Program-made: the position numbers and the translations under genes | The notes under the pieces: generated by a model | What the model was told of the DNA's origin: nothing | What the model saw: only the letters and a program-made list of their open reading frames with translations | Database searches by the model: none | Shown: positions 19,832 through 28,682 of the stretch, one piece after another | How positions within the stretch are numbered: the first letter of the stretch is position 1 | Layout of the letters: every line of letters begins with the position of its first letter | Assembly: GCA_024699495.1 (NCBI GenBank) | Contig: JAILPK010000012.1 | Coordinates: 26,350-90,349, forward strand | Direction: 5' to 3' | DNA from: Bacteroidaceae bacterium | GTDB taxonomy: Bacteria; Bacteroidota; Bacteroidia; Bacteroidales; Bacteroidaceae | DNA length: 64,000 nucleotides

Positions 19832-21853
19832 TCAAAAAGCTCCAGCCAAATCGTCCACATATTGTGCGAGGTGGCGGTAGAAGGGATGGCGACAGAGGGT
19901 GGCGCGGTCTCCTATGATAATTAGTTTCATGCGAGCGCGGGTGATTGCTACGTTCATTCGCCGGAGGTCACGAAGGAAACCTATATTTCCGTCTTCATTG
20001 CTGCGGACGAGACTGATGATGATGATGTCGCGCTCCTGCCCCTGAAAACCGTCCACGGTATTCACGGTGATAAGGGAGCGGTAGGGTTTCCAGTAACTGT
20101 CGCGACGCAACATCTTACGCAGCAGACCGACCTGCCCCTTGTAGGGCGAGATTATCCCCACGTCTATACGCTCCTCCATTATACGCTCCTTCCCTATCCT
20201 CTCGAAATAGTCACGTAGGGTGCGGAGGGTCTGTTCGGCCTCGGCGGGATTGGAATAGGAAAGGCCGTCGCCCTGCTCGCCGAAGACAGAGGGGGCGATG
20301 TCGGAAGGCAGCTGTTCGGAGCTCGCAGCGCCCCCCCTCCCCACTTTCCCAGGGGGGAGGACCGATGGGTTCGAGGCACGCGAAGCGGGTTGTTCGAAGA
20401 CGGGTGTGGCAGAAAGCGGTTCGTGCCACTCTACCGCGGTGTCCCAATCCAAAATACCGCGATATTTCACTTCGGGGGCGCTGGTTAGGAGTCCGCCGTA
20501 GAACTCTCTATTAGGGAACTGCATGATTTCTTCTGCCATGCGGTACTGAATCCGCAGAAGGCTGACGGCCTGCGGTTTCTGCTCTACAATATACTGCATC
20601 AGAGTGCGGTCCAGGCCGCCGCGCATGGCTTCGGGGCTCTTCACGGTAGGCGGGAGCTGACGATGATCGCCGGCAAGGATTACGCGATGGACTTTCTGTA
20701 TGGCAATCCAACAGGCTGCCTCCAACGCCTGTGCAGCCTCATCGATGAAGAGTGTGCCGAATTTCATTCCATCGAGGATATGGTTGGCAGAGCCAGTCAG
20801 GGTGCAAGCGACGACTCTGGTGTCGGCAAATATTGCTTCGCGGATAGCATACTCCAGTTCGTCGGCGCGGTCACGCAGTCGTGAAATCTTCTGATGACGA
20901 CTGTCGCTGCTGCCGCTCCGTGAGGCGTAGATGTCGCGGATGGCTTTGCGCACGGCCCATAGTTGGTCATATAGAGGGTGACTCTCGAAACGACGTTCGT
21001 AAGTGAAAGAGAGCATCTTGTCTGTGACGCGAGTGGGGTTACCGACACGCAGCACGGAGACACCCCTGTCGGTCAGTTTTTCTGCTATCCAATCGACAGC
21101 CATATTCGACTGAGCACAGACGAGTACCTGGTTCTCACGCCGCAGAGTCTCATAGACTGCCTCGACCAAAGTGGTGGTTTTGCCGGTGCCGGGCGGGCCG
21201 TGAACGACAGCCACGTCCTTCGCCCACAGCACTTCGTTTACGGCTGCCTGCTGCGAAGTGTTCAGCCAAGGGAAGCGTACGGGGTCGAATGTGTACTTGC
21301 CTATGGGGGCTGAGGAGTGGAACATATCACGCAGTTCTGCCAGACGGCCGCTCCGCGCCTGAATGACTCTGTCCAGCGCATCGAACATCAGTCTGTAGGT
21401 GTATTCATCAAGATAGAGTTGGATGCCGAGACGATCGGCCGCACGAATCTGCTCCATGGCATCCCCGTCGGGGAGGGCTACGATCATGCGGTTATCCTCG
21501 ACGTAACTGACCTGTGCCACGAACTTGAAGTAATGAAGCATGCCACCTGTATTGTGGAAATCGCCAGAGGCATCCTGGGAGAAGAAGCACACCGGCTTGC
21601 CCGGTTCGAAGAGGCTCCCGCCCCCGTCGGGCAGAGGCATCTGGGCCTTCACCTCCACCACCAGTTGGTCGAGTGAGTTGCGGTAAGCGTGTCCGAGGGA
21701 GAGAGGATACCACGCCATGCCGCGCTGGACCTTGCGTCCGATGCCCGTAGCTTCGGTGAGGCGGCGGAACTCCTCCTTCTCGTATGCATACTCCGCCTGG
21801 AGCAGCTCGCGCTGGCGAGTGAGCAGAGCTATTGGCGAGTCAGAATTCATCAT
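19832..21853 (-). CDS. SF1B DNA/RNA helicase, IGHMBP2/UPF1-like
   Basis: 673 aa from the ATG at 21853, preferred over an upstream ATG because the promoter box at 21870-21877 lies between them. Motifs in order: Walker A GPPGTGKTTT, AQSNMAVDWIAEKL (Ia), Walker B FIDEAAQALEA, AGDHRQLPPTVKSPEA (III), LRIQYRMAEEIMQFPN (IV) and TVDGFQGQERDIIIISLVRS with TRARMKLIIIG (V/VI). These define the UPF1-like 5'-3' helicase group (AAA_11/AAA_12). Between motifs IV and V about 40 low-complexity residues (ASRASNPSVLPPGKVGRGG and following) are encoded over a C/G palindrome at 20331-20360; they look like an in-frame repeat insertion. Confidence 0.92.
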   Translation of the reverse strand: MMNSDSPIALLTRQRELLQAEYAYEKEEFRRLTEATGIGRKVQRGMAWYPLSLGHAYRNSLDQLVVEVKAQMPLPDGGGSLFEPGKPVCFFSQDASGDFHNTGGMLHYFKFVAQVSYVEDNRMIVALPDGDAMEQIRAADRLGIQLYLDEYTYRLMFDALDRVIQARSGRLAELRDMFHSSAPIGKYTFDPVRFPWLNTSQQAAVNEVLWAKDVAVVHGPPGTGKTTTLVEAVYETLRRENQVLVCAQSNMAVDWIAEKLTDRGVSVLRVGNPTRVTDKMLSFTYERRFESHPLYDQLWAVRKAIRDIYASRSGSSDSRHQKISRLRDRADELEYAIREAIFADTRVVACTLTGSANHILDGMKFGTLFIDEAAQALEAACWIAIQKVHRVILAGDHRQLPPTVKSPEAMRGGLDRTLMQYIVEQKPQAVSLLRIQYRMAEEIMQFPNREFYGGLLTSAPEVKYRGILDWDTAVEWHEPLSATPVFEQPASRASNPSVLPPGKVGRGGAASSEQLPSDIAPSVFGEQGDGLSYSNPAEAEQTLRTLRDYFERIGKERIMEERIDVGIISPYKGQVGLLRKMLRRDSYWKPYRSLITVNTVDGFQGQERDIIIISLVRSNEDGNIGFLRDLRRMNVAITRARMKLIIIGDRATLCRHPFYRHLAQYVDDLAGAF
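20331..20360. repeat. C-tract/G-tract palindrome inside the helicase gene
   Basis: CCTCCCC pairs with GGGGAGG around an ACTTTCCCAGG loop. It is similar in design to the intergenic palindrome at 16841-16872 and is read in frame as part of a low-complexity insert. Confidence 0.6.
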
Positions 21854-21869
21854 TTCAGATTTTTGGGCG

Positions 21870-21877
21870 CAAAGATA
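21870..21877 (-). promoter_or_regulatory. Promoter -7 box (TATCTTTG) for the helicase gene
   Basis: Minus-strand TATCTTTG 16 bp before the chosen start codon. This decides the start at 21853 rather than 21910. Confidence 0.65.
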
Positions 21878-21920
21878 TAAAAAAAACACGTGGCAGATGT
21901 TGTATCTCATAAAAAAAGCC

Positions 21921-21928
21921 TACATTTG
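21921..21928 (+). promoter_or_regulatory. Promoter -7 box (TACATTTG) for the DUF5687 gene
   Basis: TACATTTG ends 4 bp before the ATG at 21933, implying a leaderless or nearly leaderless transcript. It is divergent from the helicase promoter 44 bp away. Confidence 0.65.
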
Positions 21929-21932
21929 CACC

Positions 21933-23351
21933 ATGTTAAAGGAATTACTACATTTATGGTTTATGCAGCAACGCCGGCAGTTCAGATGGTCGCGCGTGCT
22001 GACGATGGTCTATTTCATGATTTGGCCGCTGATTATCGTGGTGGCAGTAATTGCCGGGACCGCCGACCAGACGAGAAGCCTCGCAGCTAAATACGACACC
22101 TGGCTCTTCATCCCCCTAGCCTCTGCCATTCTCATCCTGCCCGACGTGCTGATGAAACTGATATTCAATGACTCGGCAGCTATCATGGATGACTGTCTGC
22201 GCACCAAGCCGATACCTACGAGGGACTGGAGCCGCTTCACCGCGATAACAACGCTGCTGGACTTCTGGAACTGGATGCTGCCGCTGCTGACCGCCATTTT
22301 CTGTTTTGCCATTGTGCCTACCCCGGTGGCTATCGCCGCCACCCTGTGCGTGGCGCTGCAGTCGCAGATGCTTGCATGGCTGGTGACCGACATCCACAAG
22401 GCGCCGGGGAACCAATATACGCTGCCGCTGTGGGCCGGACTGATTGCTTATCTCATAGGAAAGAACGTGGTGGGTGTCGCCATCGTTGCAGCGGGTCTAA
22501 GTGCCGGGGAGAGCGGCGGGGCGATGAACTGGGTGGGACCGGCGGGGCTGGTTCTCACAGTAGCCATCGACTGTCTGCTGCTATGGCTTCTCTATAGTTA
22601 TTTCGGACGCATGCGCGCATACGATGAACATGAGACACACACAGAACGGGCTCACCGCATCGGGGAAATCACTCTCTTCAGCACTGAATACCTCGGCGTA
22701 TGGCGCAGCAAACGCTTCCGCCTGCCAATCCTGCTCATCTCTGCCCTATTCCTGCTGCAGGCATACCAGCAGCAGTCTGCCACCATTCAGGCAGATTTCC
22801 ACGGGCTAAACATCGGTGTCTATTTTCTGCTGTGCTGGCCGTCGATGTTCCTCGGCCAATGGGTATTCGGAGTGGAGGCCAATTACTTCCACGGACTATG
22901 GACCAAGCCCTACTCCATAGAGCAGCTGCTTCGCCGCAAATTCTATTTCTTCGTGATCATCACCTCGGCGATGGCAATACTGCTCGTGCCGGCAATTATA
23001 TGGATGGGACTGTCGCCAGTGAGGCTGCTCTCGTTGCTCCTCTTCACCTGTTTTGCACAGAACCTCATGATGATGCCCACCTGCCTGCTGGCCACACGAG
23101 TCGACCTCTTCTCGTCGGCCTTCTTCAACTATCAGGGAGCGAACAAGGGGGTGAACCTCTATGGGTTGCTGATATTCATCCCTATCATCATCTACACAGC
23201 AGCTTCACTCCTGCTCAAAGGGTGGATGGCAGACGCCCTGTTCGCAGGCATCGGGCTATTAGGGGTTGCAATACACCGGCCGGTGCTGCGATGGCTGGCC
23301 AACAGGTGGATCGCAAACAGGCATAAGCACATGGAGAGATACTGCTCATAA
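21933..23351 (+). CDS. DUF5687 family ABC exporter membrane protein
   Basis: 472 aa from the ATG at 21933 (MLKELLHLWFMQQRRQFRWS), chosen from the promoter position and family N-terminus. About ten hydrophobic segments are visible, for example VYFMIWPLIIVVAVIAG, WLFIPLASAILILPDVL, GVYFLLCWPSMFLGQWVF and LLIFIPIIIYTAASLLL. DUF5687 proteins occur in Bacteroidetes and are nearly always next to an ABC ATPase, as here (73 bp downstream). The pair is likely an ABC-2-like exporter of unknown substrate. Confidence 0.87.
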   Translation: MLKELLHLWFMQQRRQFRWSRVLTMVYFMIWPLIIVVAVIAGTADQTRSLAAKYDTWLFIPLASAILILPDVLMKLIFNDSAAIMDDCLRTKPIPTRDWSRFTAITTLLDFWNWMLPLLTAIFCFAIVPTPVAIAATLCVALQSQMLAWLVTDIHKAPGNQYTLPLWAGLIAYLIGKNVVGVAIVAAGLSAGESGGAMNWVGPAGLVLTVAIDCLLLWLLYSYFGRMRAYDEHETHTERAHRIGEITLFSTEYLGVWRSKRFRLPILLISALFLLQAYQQQSATIQADFHGLNIGVYFLLCWPSMFLGQWVFGVEANYFHGLWTKPYSIEQLLRRKFYFFVIITSAMAILLVPAIIWMGLSPVRLLSLLLFTCFAQNLMMMPTCLLATRVDLFSSAFFNYQGANKGVNLYGLLIFIPIIIYTAASLLLKGWMADALFAGIGLLGVAIHRPVLRWLANRWIANRHKHMERYCS

Positions 23352-23424
23352 ATGCTGGAAATTAAAAGGCTCAAGGGCTAATTTCCCGGGCAAAATAACA
23401 GATTTTAGACTAAGGGTTCAGTAT

Positions 23425-24132
23425 ATGGAAATCAAGATAACAGAATTAAAGAAAGTATATGGCGAGCAGACGGCGCTCGACATCCCCGACCTGACATTAG
23501 AATCAGGCCAGCTAATCGGCCTCGTGGGGAACAACGGCGCGGGCAAGACCACTCTTATGCGCCTTATCTTAGATATTATCGGAGCGACTGAGGGGTATGT
23601 GGAAAGCAACGGGAGGCGCGTGGAACGCGACGAAGAATGGAAGAAATATACCGGCTCATTCATCGACGGCCGTTTTCTGGTGGATTTCTTCACCCCGGAA
23701 GAGTATTTCTCTTTCATAGCACGTATCTACGGGATGGATGAAGAGACGCTGAAGCGTCGGCTACAGCCTTTCGAACCGCTCATGCATGGCGAGGTGCTTG
23801 GCACAAACAAATACCTCAAAGACTTCTCCGAAGGTAACCGCCAGAAGGTGGGCATCATCGGCGCCATGATCCTGCAGCCTAAAGTGCTGATTCTCGACGA
23901 ACCGTTTAATTACCTAGACCCCTCCTCGCAGATCATCGTCTCACGGCTGATTCAGCAGATGAACCGCGAACAGGGGACGACGGTGCTTATCTCAAGCCAT
24001 AACCTCAGTTTCGTGGCTGACATCTCCACCCGCATCCACCTCCTGGAGAAAGGACGCGTAATAAAAGACCTCGAAAACCGCGAAGGCTCAGCTACAGAAG
24101 AACTTCGGGAATACTTCGAAGGAGGGATTTGA
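23425..24132 (+). CDS. ABC transporter ATP-binding protein (DUF5687 partner)
   Basis: 235 aa from the ATG at 23425 (MEIKITELKKVYGEQTALD); upstream codons read into the previous gene's tail. Walker A GNNGAGKTT at about residue 38, Q-loop region YTGSFIDGRFLVDFFTP, signature DFSEGNRQKVGI (a variant of LSGGQ with SEG), Walker B KVLILDEPFNYLDP and the switch His in SSHNLSF. It belongs to the ABC-2/drug-export ATPase group and should energise the DUF5687 membrane protein. Confidence 0.92.
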   Translation: MEIKITELKKVYGEQTALDIPDLTLESGQLIGLVGNNGAGKTTLMRLILDIIGATEGYVESNGRRVERDEEWKKYTGSFIDGRFLVDFFTPEEYFSFIARIYGMDEETLKRRLQPFEPLMHGEVLGTNKYLKDFSEGNRQKVGIIGAMILQPKVLILDEPFNYLDPSSQIIVSRLIQQMNREQGTTVLISSHNLSFVADISTRIHLLEKGRVIKDLENREGSATEELREYFEGGI

Positions 24133-24484
24133 AGCAATCAGGCGGAGGCCATGGATAGATGAGGGATGAGAGGATGGCCTGCAGGCGTTGGGGCAGCCGA
24201 AGCGGTTAAGGCTTAGAATTTAGAGGTCAGAGAAAGAGCGGTGCGCGCAGATGAGCGATAACCTACGGGCAGCAGCTAATGGCAAAACCATCAGCCAAGA
24301 TAAGCGCTGGGGCGCTTTTGCGGCAGGCCGCGGCTCTGAGAAAATGGCTAGAACTAAGAAAAAAGGCAAAGACTCTGAGAAAATGGCTAAGCCCCTGGAA
24401 ATGGCTAGGACTTGAGAAAATGGCTAGGGCTTGAGAAAATGGCTAGGGCTCGGGAGTAAGTTTTTTATACCTTTGTCACCTCAC
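24133..24484. other. Gene-free region with 19-bp periodic repeat
   Basis: The left part (24133-24340) shows no gene or clear structure apart from short GGATGG/GGCCTGCAGG-like words. The right part carries the GAGAAAATGGCTAG repeat array. The lipoprotein gene ends at 24485, so the array lies just past its 3' end. Confidence 0.7.
24338..24452. repeat. Tandem array of GAGAAAATGGCTAGGGCTT (19-bp period)
   Basis: The words GAGAAAATGGCTAG or GGAAATGGCTAG recur six times, two of them 38 bp apart and the last ones 19 bp apart. The last two 19-bp units are identical except for the final base. Confidence 0.8.
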
Positions 24485-24943
24485 TTACTGATTTTGTGCG
24501 TCTATTTCTATCTTGCGGACATAGAACTTCACTTTGGCGCAGAGTTCGTCATAATGATTTTCCAATTGCTGCACATGGCGGCGCTGAGTATAAAAGGATT
24601 CGTTGGTTACGCCGTTGACCATAGGAGCCAGGCCTCCAAGAGCCTGACGCTCATGCTCCAGTTGCATATCCAAGCGGGCGAGGGTGTCGCGCGTTTCAAT
24701 CAGTTCTATACTGTCGAGGGTAAGAATTGCAGCACGGCGCACGGCTATGGCATGGGGATGGCGCTGACGAAGTGAGATGATGGTGTCGCGGGCAGCTTCA
24801 AACTGACTGTTGGCCAAGAGCACACGGGCCTCACTGAGCATCCCTCCGGCCTGCAGTTCCTGTCGGTCGAGAGTCTCGTGGCACGAAGTGAGCAGGAGAG
24901 CGCCCAAAACGGTGTATTTTACAATTGGGAGATAATGCTTCAT
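24485..24943 (-). CDS. Small coiled-coil lipoprotein, function unknown
   Basis: 152 aa from the ATG at 24943, which gives a clean lipoprotein signal (MKHYLPIVKYTVLGALLLTSC) with the acylated Cys at about residue 21. Longer frames upstream run past the promoter. The mature part is mostly helical: ARVLLANSQFEAARDTIISL resembles a TPR-like helix pair, and RLDMQLEHERQALGG with QLENHYDELCAKVKFYV looks like a coiled coil. I do not recognise a family. It is likely periplasmic and membrane-anchored, divergent from the CCA-type gene. Confidence 0.75.
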   Translation of the reverse strand: MKHYLPIVKYTVLGALLLTSCHETLDRQELQAGGMLSEARVLLANSQFEAARDTIISLRQRHPHAIAVRRAAILTLDSIELIETRDTLARLDMQLEHERQALGGLAPMVNGVTNESFYTQRRHVQQLENHYDELCAKVKFYVRKIEIDAQNQ

Positions 24944-24966
24944 CAGCCTTTTTTGTGTTTCGAAGG

Positions 24967-24974
24967 CAAAAGTA
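24967..24974 (-). promoter_or_regulatory. Promoter -7 box (TACTTTTG) for the lipoprotein gene
   Basis: Minus-strand TACTTTTG 23 bp before the ATG at 24943; it fixes that start. Confidence 0.65.
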
Positions 24975-25018
24975 GGATTTTTTTTCATGTAGTGAACGAC
25001 TCTTTCAGCATATTTTTG

Positions 25019-25026
25019 TAATTTTG
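25019..25026 (+). promoter_or_regulatory. Promoter -7 box (TAATTTTG) for the CCA-type gene
   Basis: TAATTTTG 47 bp before the ATG at 25074, divergent from the lipoprotein promoter. Confidence 0.65.
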
Positions 25027-25073
25027 CGCACGATTTTGCAACATTTAAGCATTTATCACGCATTTTCCCGCCT

Positions 25074-26504
25074 ATGCGACACCTTTCCCAACCTGAATTA
25101 GCCGACATACTTGACCGCCCCGTATTCCATCTTATAGGTGAGGTGGCCGACAGCCTCGGAATGGAATGTTATGTGGTAGGGGGATTCGTACGTGATCTTT
25201 TTTTGGAGCGTCCCTCGAAGGATATCGACGTAGTAGTAGTTGGGAGCGGAATCACTCTGGCCAAAGGGGTGGCCAAAAGAATCGGTAGGAACGCCCACCT
25301 GAGTGTGTTCAAGAATTTCGGCACAGCACAGGTGAGATGGGGAGACGAAGAATTGGAATTTGTGGGGGCACGGCGCGAGAGCTATAGCCACGACTCCCGT
25401 AACCCGATTGTTGAGGACGGCACTCTGGAAGACGACCAAAACCGACGCGACTTCACCATAAACGCCATGGCCGTTTGTCTGAACCGCGAACACTTCGGCG
25501 AGTTGGTGGACCCTTTCGACGGCGTGTGGGATTTGGAAGACCGAATCATCTCCACCCCTCTGGACCCCGATGTGACCTTCTCCGACGACCCGCTGCGAAT
25601 GATGAGATGCATCCGCTTTGCCACCCAGCTGAATTTCGAGATTGAGGAAGAGACAGCAGAAGCGCTGAAACGCAACCGCGAACGCATCAGCATAATTTCA
25701 CAGGAGCGCATCACCGACGAGCTGCAGAAGATTATGTCTTCGGACTCGCCCAGTCGCGGACTAGAGCTGCTCTTTTCCTGCGGACTGCTCGAACTGATAT
25801 TCCCCGAACTTTATGCCATGCACGGCACCGAAAGCGTAGGGGGGCGCAGTCACAAAGACAACTTCTGGCACACACTCGAAGTGCTGGAGAATGTGGTCCA
25901 GGCCGGAGGTGAATTATGGCTTCGTTGGGCCGCGCTGTTGCATGACATAGGCAAGCCGAAGACCAAGCGGTGGGAGGCAACAGCAGGATGGACATTCCAT
26001 AATCACAACTACGTAGGCGCGAAGATGGTGCCGCAGATATTCCGCCGCATGAAACTGCCTACGGACGAGCGCATGCGATATGTTGAAAAACTTGTATCGC
26101 TGCACATGCGGCCGATAGCTATCGCCGACGAGGAGGTGACAGACAGCGCCGTGCGACGCCTGCTTTTTGAGGCCGGTGACGACATAGACGACCTGATGAC
26201 GCTATGCGAGGCCGACATAACAACGAAGAACAACGACCGCAAGCAGCGGTTCCTGGACAATTTCCGGTTGGTGCGCCACAAACTTGTGGATCTCGAGGAG
26301 CGTGACCGAATACGCAATTTCCAGCCCCCTGTGAGCGGCGAGGAAATCATGGAACGTTTCCATCTGAAGCCCTCGAAGACAGTGGGAGTGATCAAGGAAG
26401 CCATCAAAGACGCCATTCTCGACGGCGTCATCCCCAACGAATACGACGCCGCCCTCGCTTTCGCCATCAGGAAAGCGCAGGAAATGGGAATCTCCAGCGA
26501 CTGA
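25074..26504 (+). CDS. CCA tRNA nucleotidyltransferase / poly(A) polymerase family, HD domain
   Basis: 476 aa. Class II nucleotidyltransferase head: YVVGGFVRDLFLERPSKDID (GG motif plus DxD metal site), RRESYSHDSRNP, EDDQNRRDFTINAMAVCL (RRDF motif), DPFDGVWDLEDRIIST and the ERxxxE-type SFRN helices near QERITDELQKIM. A C-terminal HD domain follows (RWAALLHDIGKPKTK, residues about 285-400), as in Bacteroidetes CCA enzymes of this size. The likely role is CCA addition to tRNA 3' ends; a poly(A) polymerase role cannot be excluded by sequence alone. Confidence 0.92.
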   Translation: MRHLSQPELADILDRPVFHLIGEVADSLGMECYVVGGFVRDLFLERPSKDIDVVVVGSGITLAKGVAKRIGRNAHLSVFKNFGTAQVRWGDEELEFVGARRESYSHDSRNPIVEDGTLEDDQNRRDFTINAMAVCLNREHFGELVDPFDGVWDLEDRIISTPLDPDVTFSDDPLRMMRCIRFATQLNFEIEEETAEALKRNRERISIISQERITDELQKIMSSDSPSRGLELLFSCGLLELIFPELYAMHGTESVGGRSHKDNFWHTLEVLENVVQAGGELWLRWAALLHDIGKPKTKRWEATAGWTFHNHNYVGAKMVPQIFRRMKLPTDERMRYVEKLVSLHMRPIAIADEEVTDSAVRRLLFEAGDDIDDLMTLCEADITTKNNDRKQRFLDNFRLVRHKLVDLEERDRIRNFQPPVSGEEIMERFHLKPSKTVGVIKEAIKDAILDGVIPNEYDAALAFAIRKAQEMGISSD

Positions 26505-26585
26505 CTCATGTCATTTCAAGGGCGTAAAAAAATTAAAAATATCAAAATTTACGCCACATATATCTCTTGACATAATAATTTTACG

Positions 26586-26593
26586 TATCTTTG
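26586..26593 (+). promoter_or_regulatory. Promoter -7 box (TATCTTTG) for tig-clpP-clpX
   Basis: TATCTTTG 48 bp before the tig ATG. A TTGA at 26567-26570 may be the -33 part, with 15-bp spacing, shorter than the usual 19-21. Confidence 0.65.
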
Positions 26594-26641
26594 CGCGCTC
26601 TTAACGCAAACGGATACATAAATAATATATTAAGCACATCA

Positions 26642-27997
26642 ATGAACGTTCAATTTGACAAGAAAAGCCCTGTGGTTGGAGAGTTAACAATCACCATCGG
26701 GAAAGCTGATTACCAAGAGCGCGTGGAAAAGGCGCTGAAAGACTATCGCAAGAAAGCCAACATGCCGGGTTTCCGCCCCGGACAAGTGCCTATGAGCCTG
26801 CTGCGCAAGCGCTTCGGTAGCGAAGTTACTGCCGAAGAGGTTCAGAAACTGCTGAGCGAAAAGCTCTACGACTATATCCGCGAAGAGAAAATCGACATGC
26901 TCGGCGAGCCCCTGGCCAGCGACAAGCAACAGGCCGTTGATTTCGAGGCCGAGAACATAGACTTCATCTTCGATATCGCCATCGCGCCGGAATTTGACGC
27001 CACACTCACAGCCAAGGATAAGATCCCCTATTACACAATACAGGTCACCGACGACATGGTGGACAAGCAGGTGCAGGCCTATGCTCAGCGCAACGGGCAC
27101 TACGACAAGGTTGACACATGGCAGGAAGGCGACATGACCAAAGGTATCATTGCCGAACTGGATGAGGAAGGGAATGTCAAGGAAGGCGGCATACAGGTGG
27201 AGGACGCAGTAATCCTGCCTGGCTACTTCAAGGACGATGAGCAGAAGAAGGTGTTCGAGGATGTCAAGGTCAACACCGTGGTTACCTTCAACCCCGCCAA
27301 AGCATACAACGACAGCGACGTCGAACTGGCATCACTGCTGCATATCTCCAAGGAAGAGGCTGCCGGAGTGCGCGGCGACTTCAGCTATCAGATTACCGAA
27401 ATCACACGTTATGTGCCGAGCGAGCTGACACAGGAGCTCTTCGACAACATCTTCGGCGAGGGCAAGGTGAAGAGCGAGGAAGAGTTCCGCAAGGCTATCA
27501 CCGACCAGCTGACCGAACAGTTTGCCGCCGACGCACAATTCCGCTTCATGTTCGATGTGCGCCAGTATCTGGAGAAGCGCATCGGCACCCTGGAGTGGCC
27601 CGACGAACTGCTTAAACGCATCATGCTGGCTAACAACAGAGACAAGGGCGAGCAGTATGTAGAAGAGAACTACGAAGGCAGCATCCACGAACTGGGCTGG
27701 CATCTGATCAAGAACAAACTCGTTGAGCAGACAGGAATCAAGATAGAGCAGGACGACCTGCTCGAGATGGCCAAGGAACAGACCCGCATGCAGTTTGCAC
27801 AGTATGGCATGGCCAACGTACCCGACGAGCTGATCACCAACTATGCCACCGAGCAACTCAAGAAGCGCGAGCAGGTGGATGCCCTTATCGAGCGCGCTAC
27901 AGAGAAGAAACTCGGTATCGCACTCAAGGAGACCGTCAAGCTCACTAAGAAGGACATCACGATGGAGGATTTCCAGAAGTTGTTTGAAAACAAATAA
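26642..27997 (+). CDS. tig: Trigger factor
   Basis: 451 aa from the ATG at 26642 (MNVQFDKKSPVVGELTITIG). The ribosome-binding signature is intact in RKKANMPGFRPGQVPMSLL (GFRxGxxP, about residue 40). The central PPIase-like region and the helical C-terminal chaperone arms follow. Trigger factor binds the ribosome exit tunnel and shields nascent chains. The gene heads a tig-clpP-clpX run with 6-7 bp gaps, the classic order linking folding to degradation. Confidence 0.95.
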   Translation: MNVQFDKKSPVVGELTITIGKADYQERVEKALKDYRKKANMPGFRPGQVPMSLLRKRFGSEVTAEEVQKLLSEKLYDYIREEKIDMLGEPLASDKQQAVDFEAENIDFIFDIAIAPEFDATLTAKDKIPYYTIQVTDDMVDKQVQAYAQRNGHYDKVDTWQEGDMTKGIIAELDEEGNVKEGGIQVEDAVILPGYFKDDEQKKVFEDVKVNTVVTFNPAKAYNDSDVELASLLHISKEEAAGVRGDFSYQITEITRYVPSELTQELFDNIFGEGKVKSEEEFRKAITDQLTEQFAADAQFRFMFDVRQYLEKRIGTLEWPDELLKRIMLANNRDKGEQYVEENYEGSIHELGWHLIKNKLVEQTGIKIEQDDLLEMAKEQTRMQFAQYGMANVPDELITNYATEQLKKREQVDALIERATEKKLGIALKETVKLTKKDITMEDFQKLFENK

Positions 27998-28003
27998 GAC
28001 ATC

Positions 28004-28675
28004 ATGAACAGCGATTTCAGAAAATATGCCACCGGTCACCTGGGCCTCAACGGACAGGCTCTGGATGACGTGGTAAGCATGCAAAATCAATATCTCAACC
28101 CCTATATTCTCGAGGAGCGCCAGCTCAACGTGACACAGATGGATGTGTTCTCCCGTCTGATGATGGACCGCATCATTTTCCTCGGCACGCAGGTGGACTC
28201 TTACACCGCCAACACGTTGCAGGCACAGCTCCTCTATCTCGACTCCGTGGATCCGGGCAAAGACATCTCCATATACATCAACTCGCCTGGCGGAAGCGTA
28301 TATGACGGGCTCGGGATATATGACACCATGCAGTTCATCACCAGCGACGTGGCAACTATCTGCACTGGTATGGCAGCCTCGATGGCCGCCGTGCTGCTCG
28401 TGTCCGGCAAGGAAGGCAAGCGCAGCGCACTGACCCACAGTCGCGTGATGATCCACCAGCCGATGGGCGGCGCACAGGGACAGGCCAGCGACATTGAAAT
28501 CACAGCACGCGAAATAGGCAAACTGAAGCAGGAACTATACCGCATCATTGCCGACCATAGCCACACCGACTTCGACAAGGTATGGGCTGACGGCGACCGC
28601 GACTATTGGATGACCGCTCAGGAAGCCAAGGAATACGGAATGATTGACCAAGTCCTGAGCCGCAAGGCAGAATAA
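28004..28675 (+). CDS. clpP: ATP-dependent Clp protease proteolytic subunit
   Basis: 223 aa. Catalytic Ser126 in [14 protein letters not shown] and His151 in [14 protein letters not shown]; the triad Asp should lie about 50 residues later in the handle. [18 protein letters not shown] is the substrate-strand motif. It forms the tetradecameric barrel of ClpXP. The N-terminus is about 25 residues longer than E. coli ClpP, as is usual in Bacteroidetes. It lies 6 bp after tig and 7 bp before clpX. Confidence 0.97.
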   Translation: MNSDFRKYATGHLGLNGQALDDVVSMQNQYLNPYILEERQLNVTQMDVFSRLMMDRIIFLGTQVDSYTANTLQAQLLYLDSVDPGKDISIYINSPGGSVYDGLGIYDTMQFITSDVATICTGMAASMAAVLLVSGKEGKRSALTHSRVMIHQPMGGAQGQASDIEITAREIGKLKQELYRIIADHSHTDFDKVWADGDRDYWMTAQEAKEYGMIDQVLSRKAE

Positions 28676-28682
28676 CGATTAT

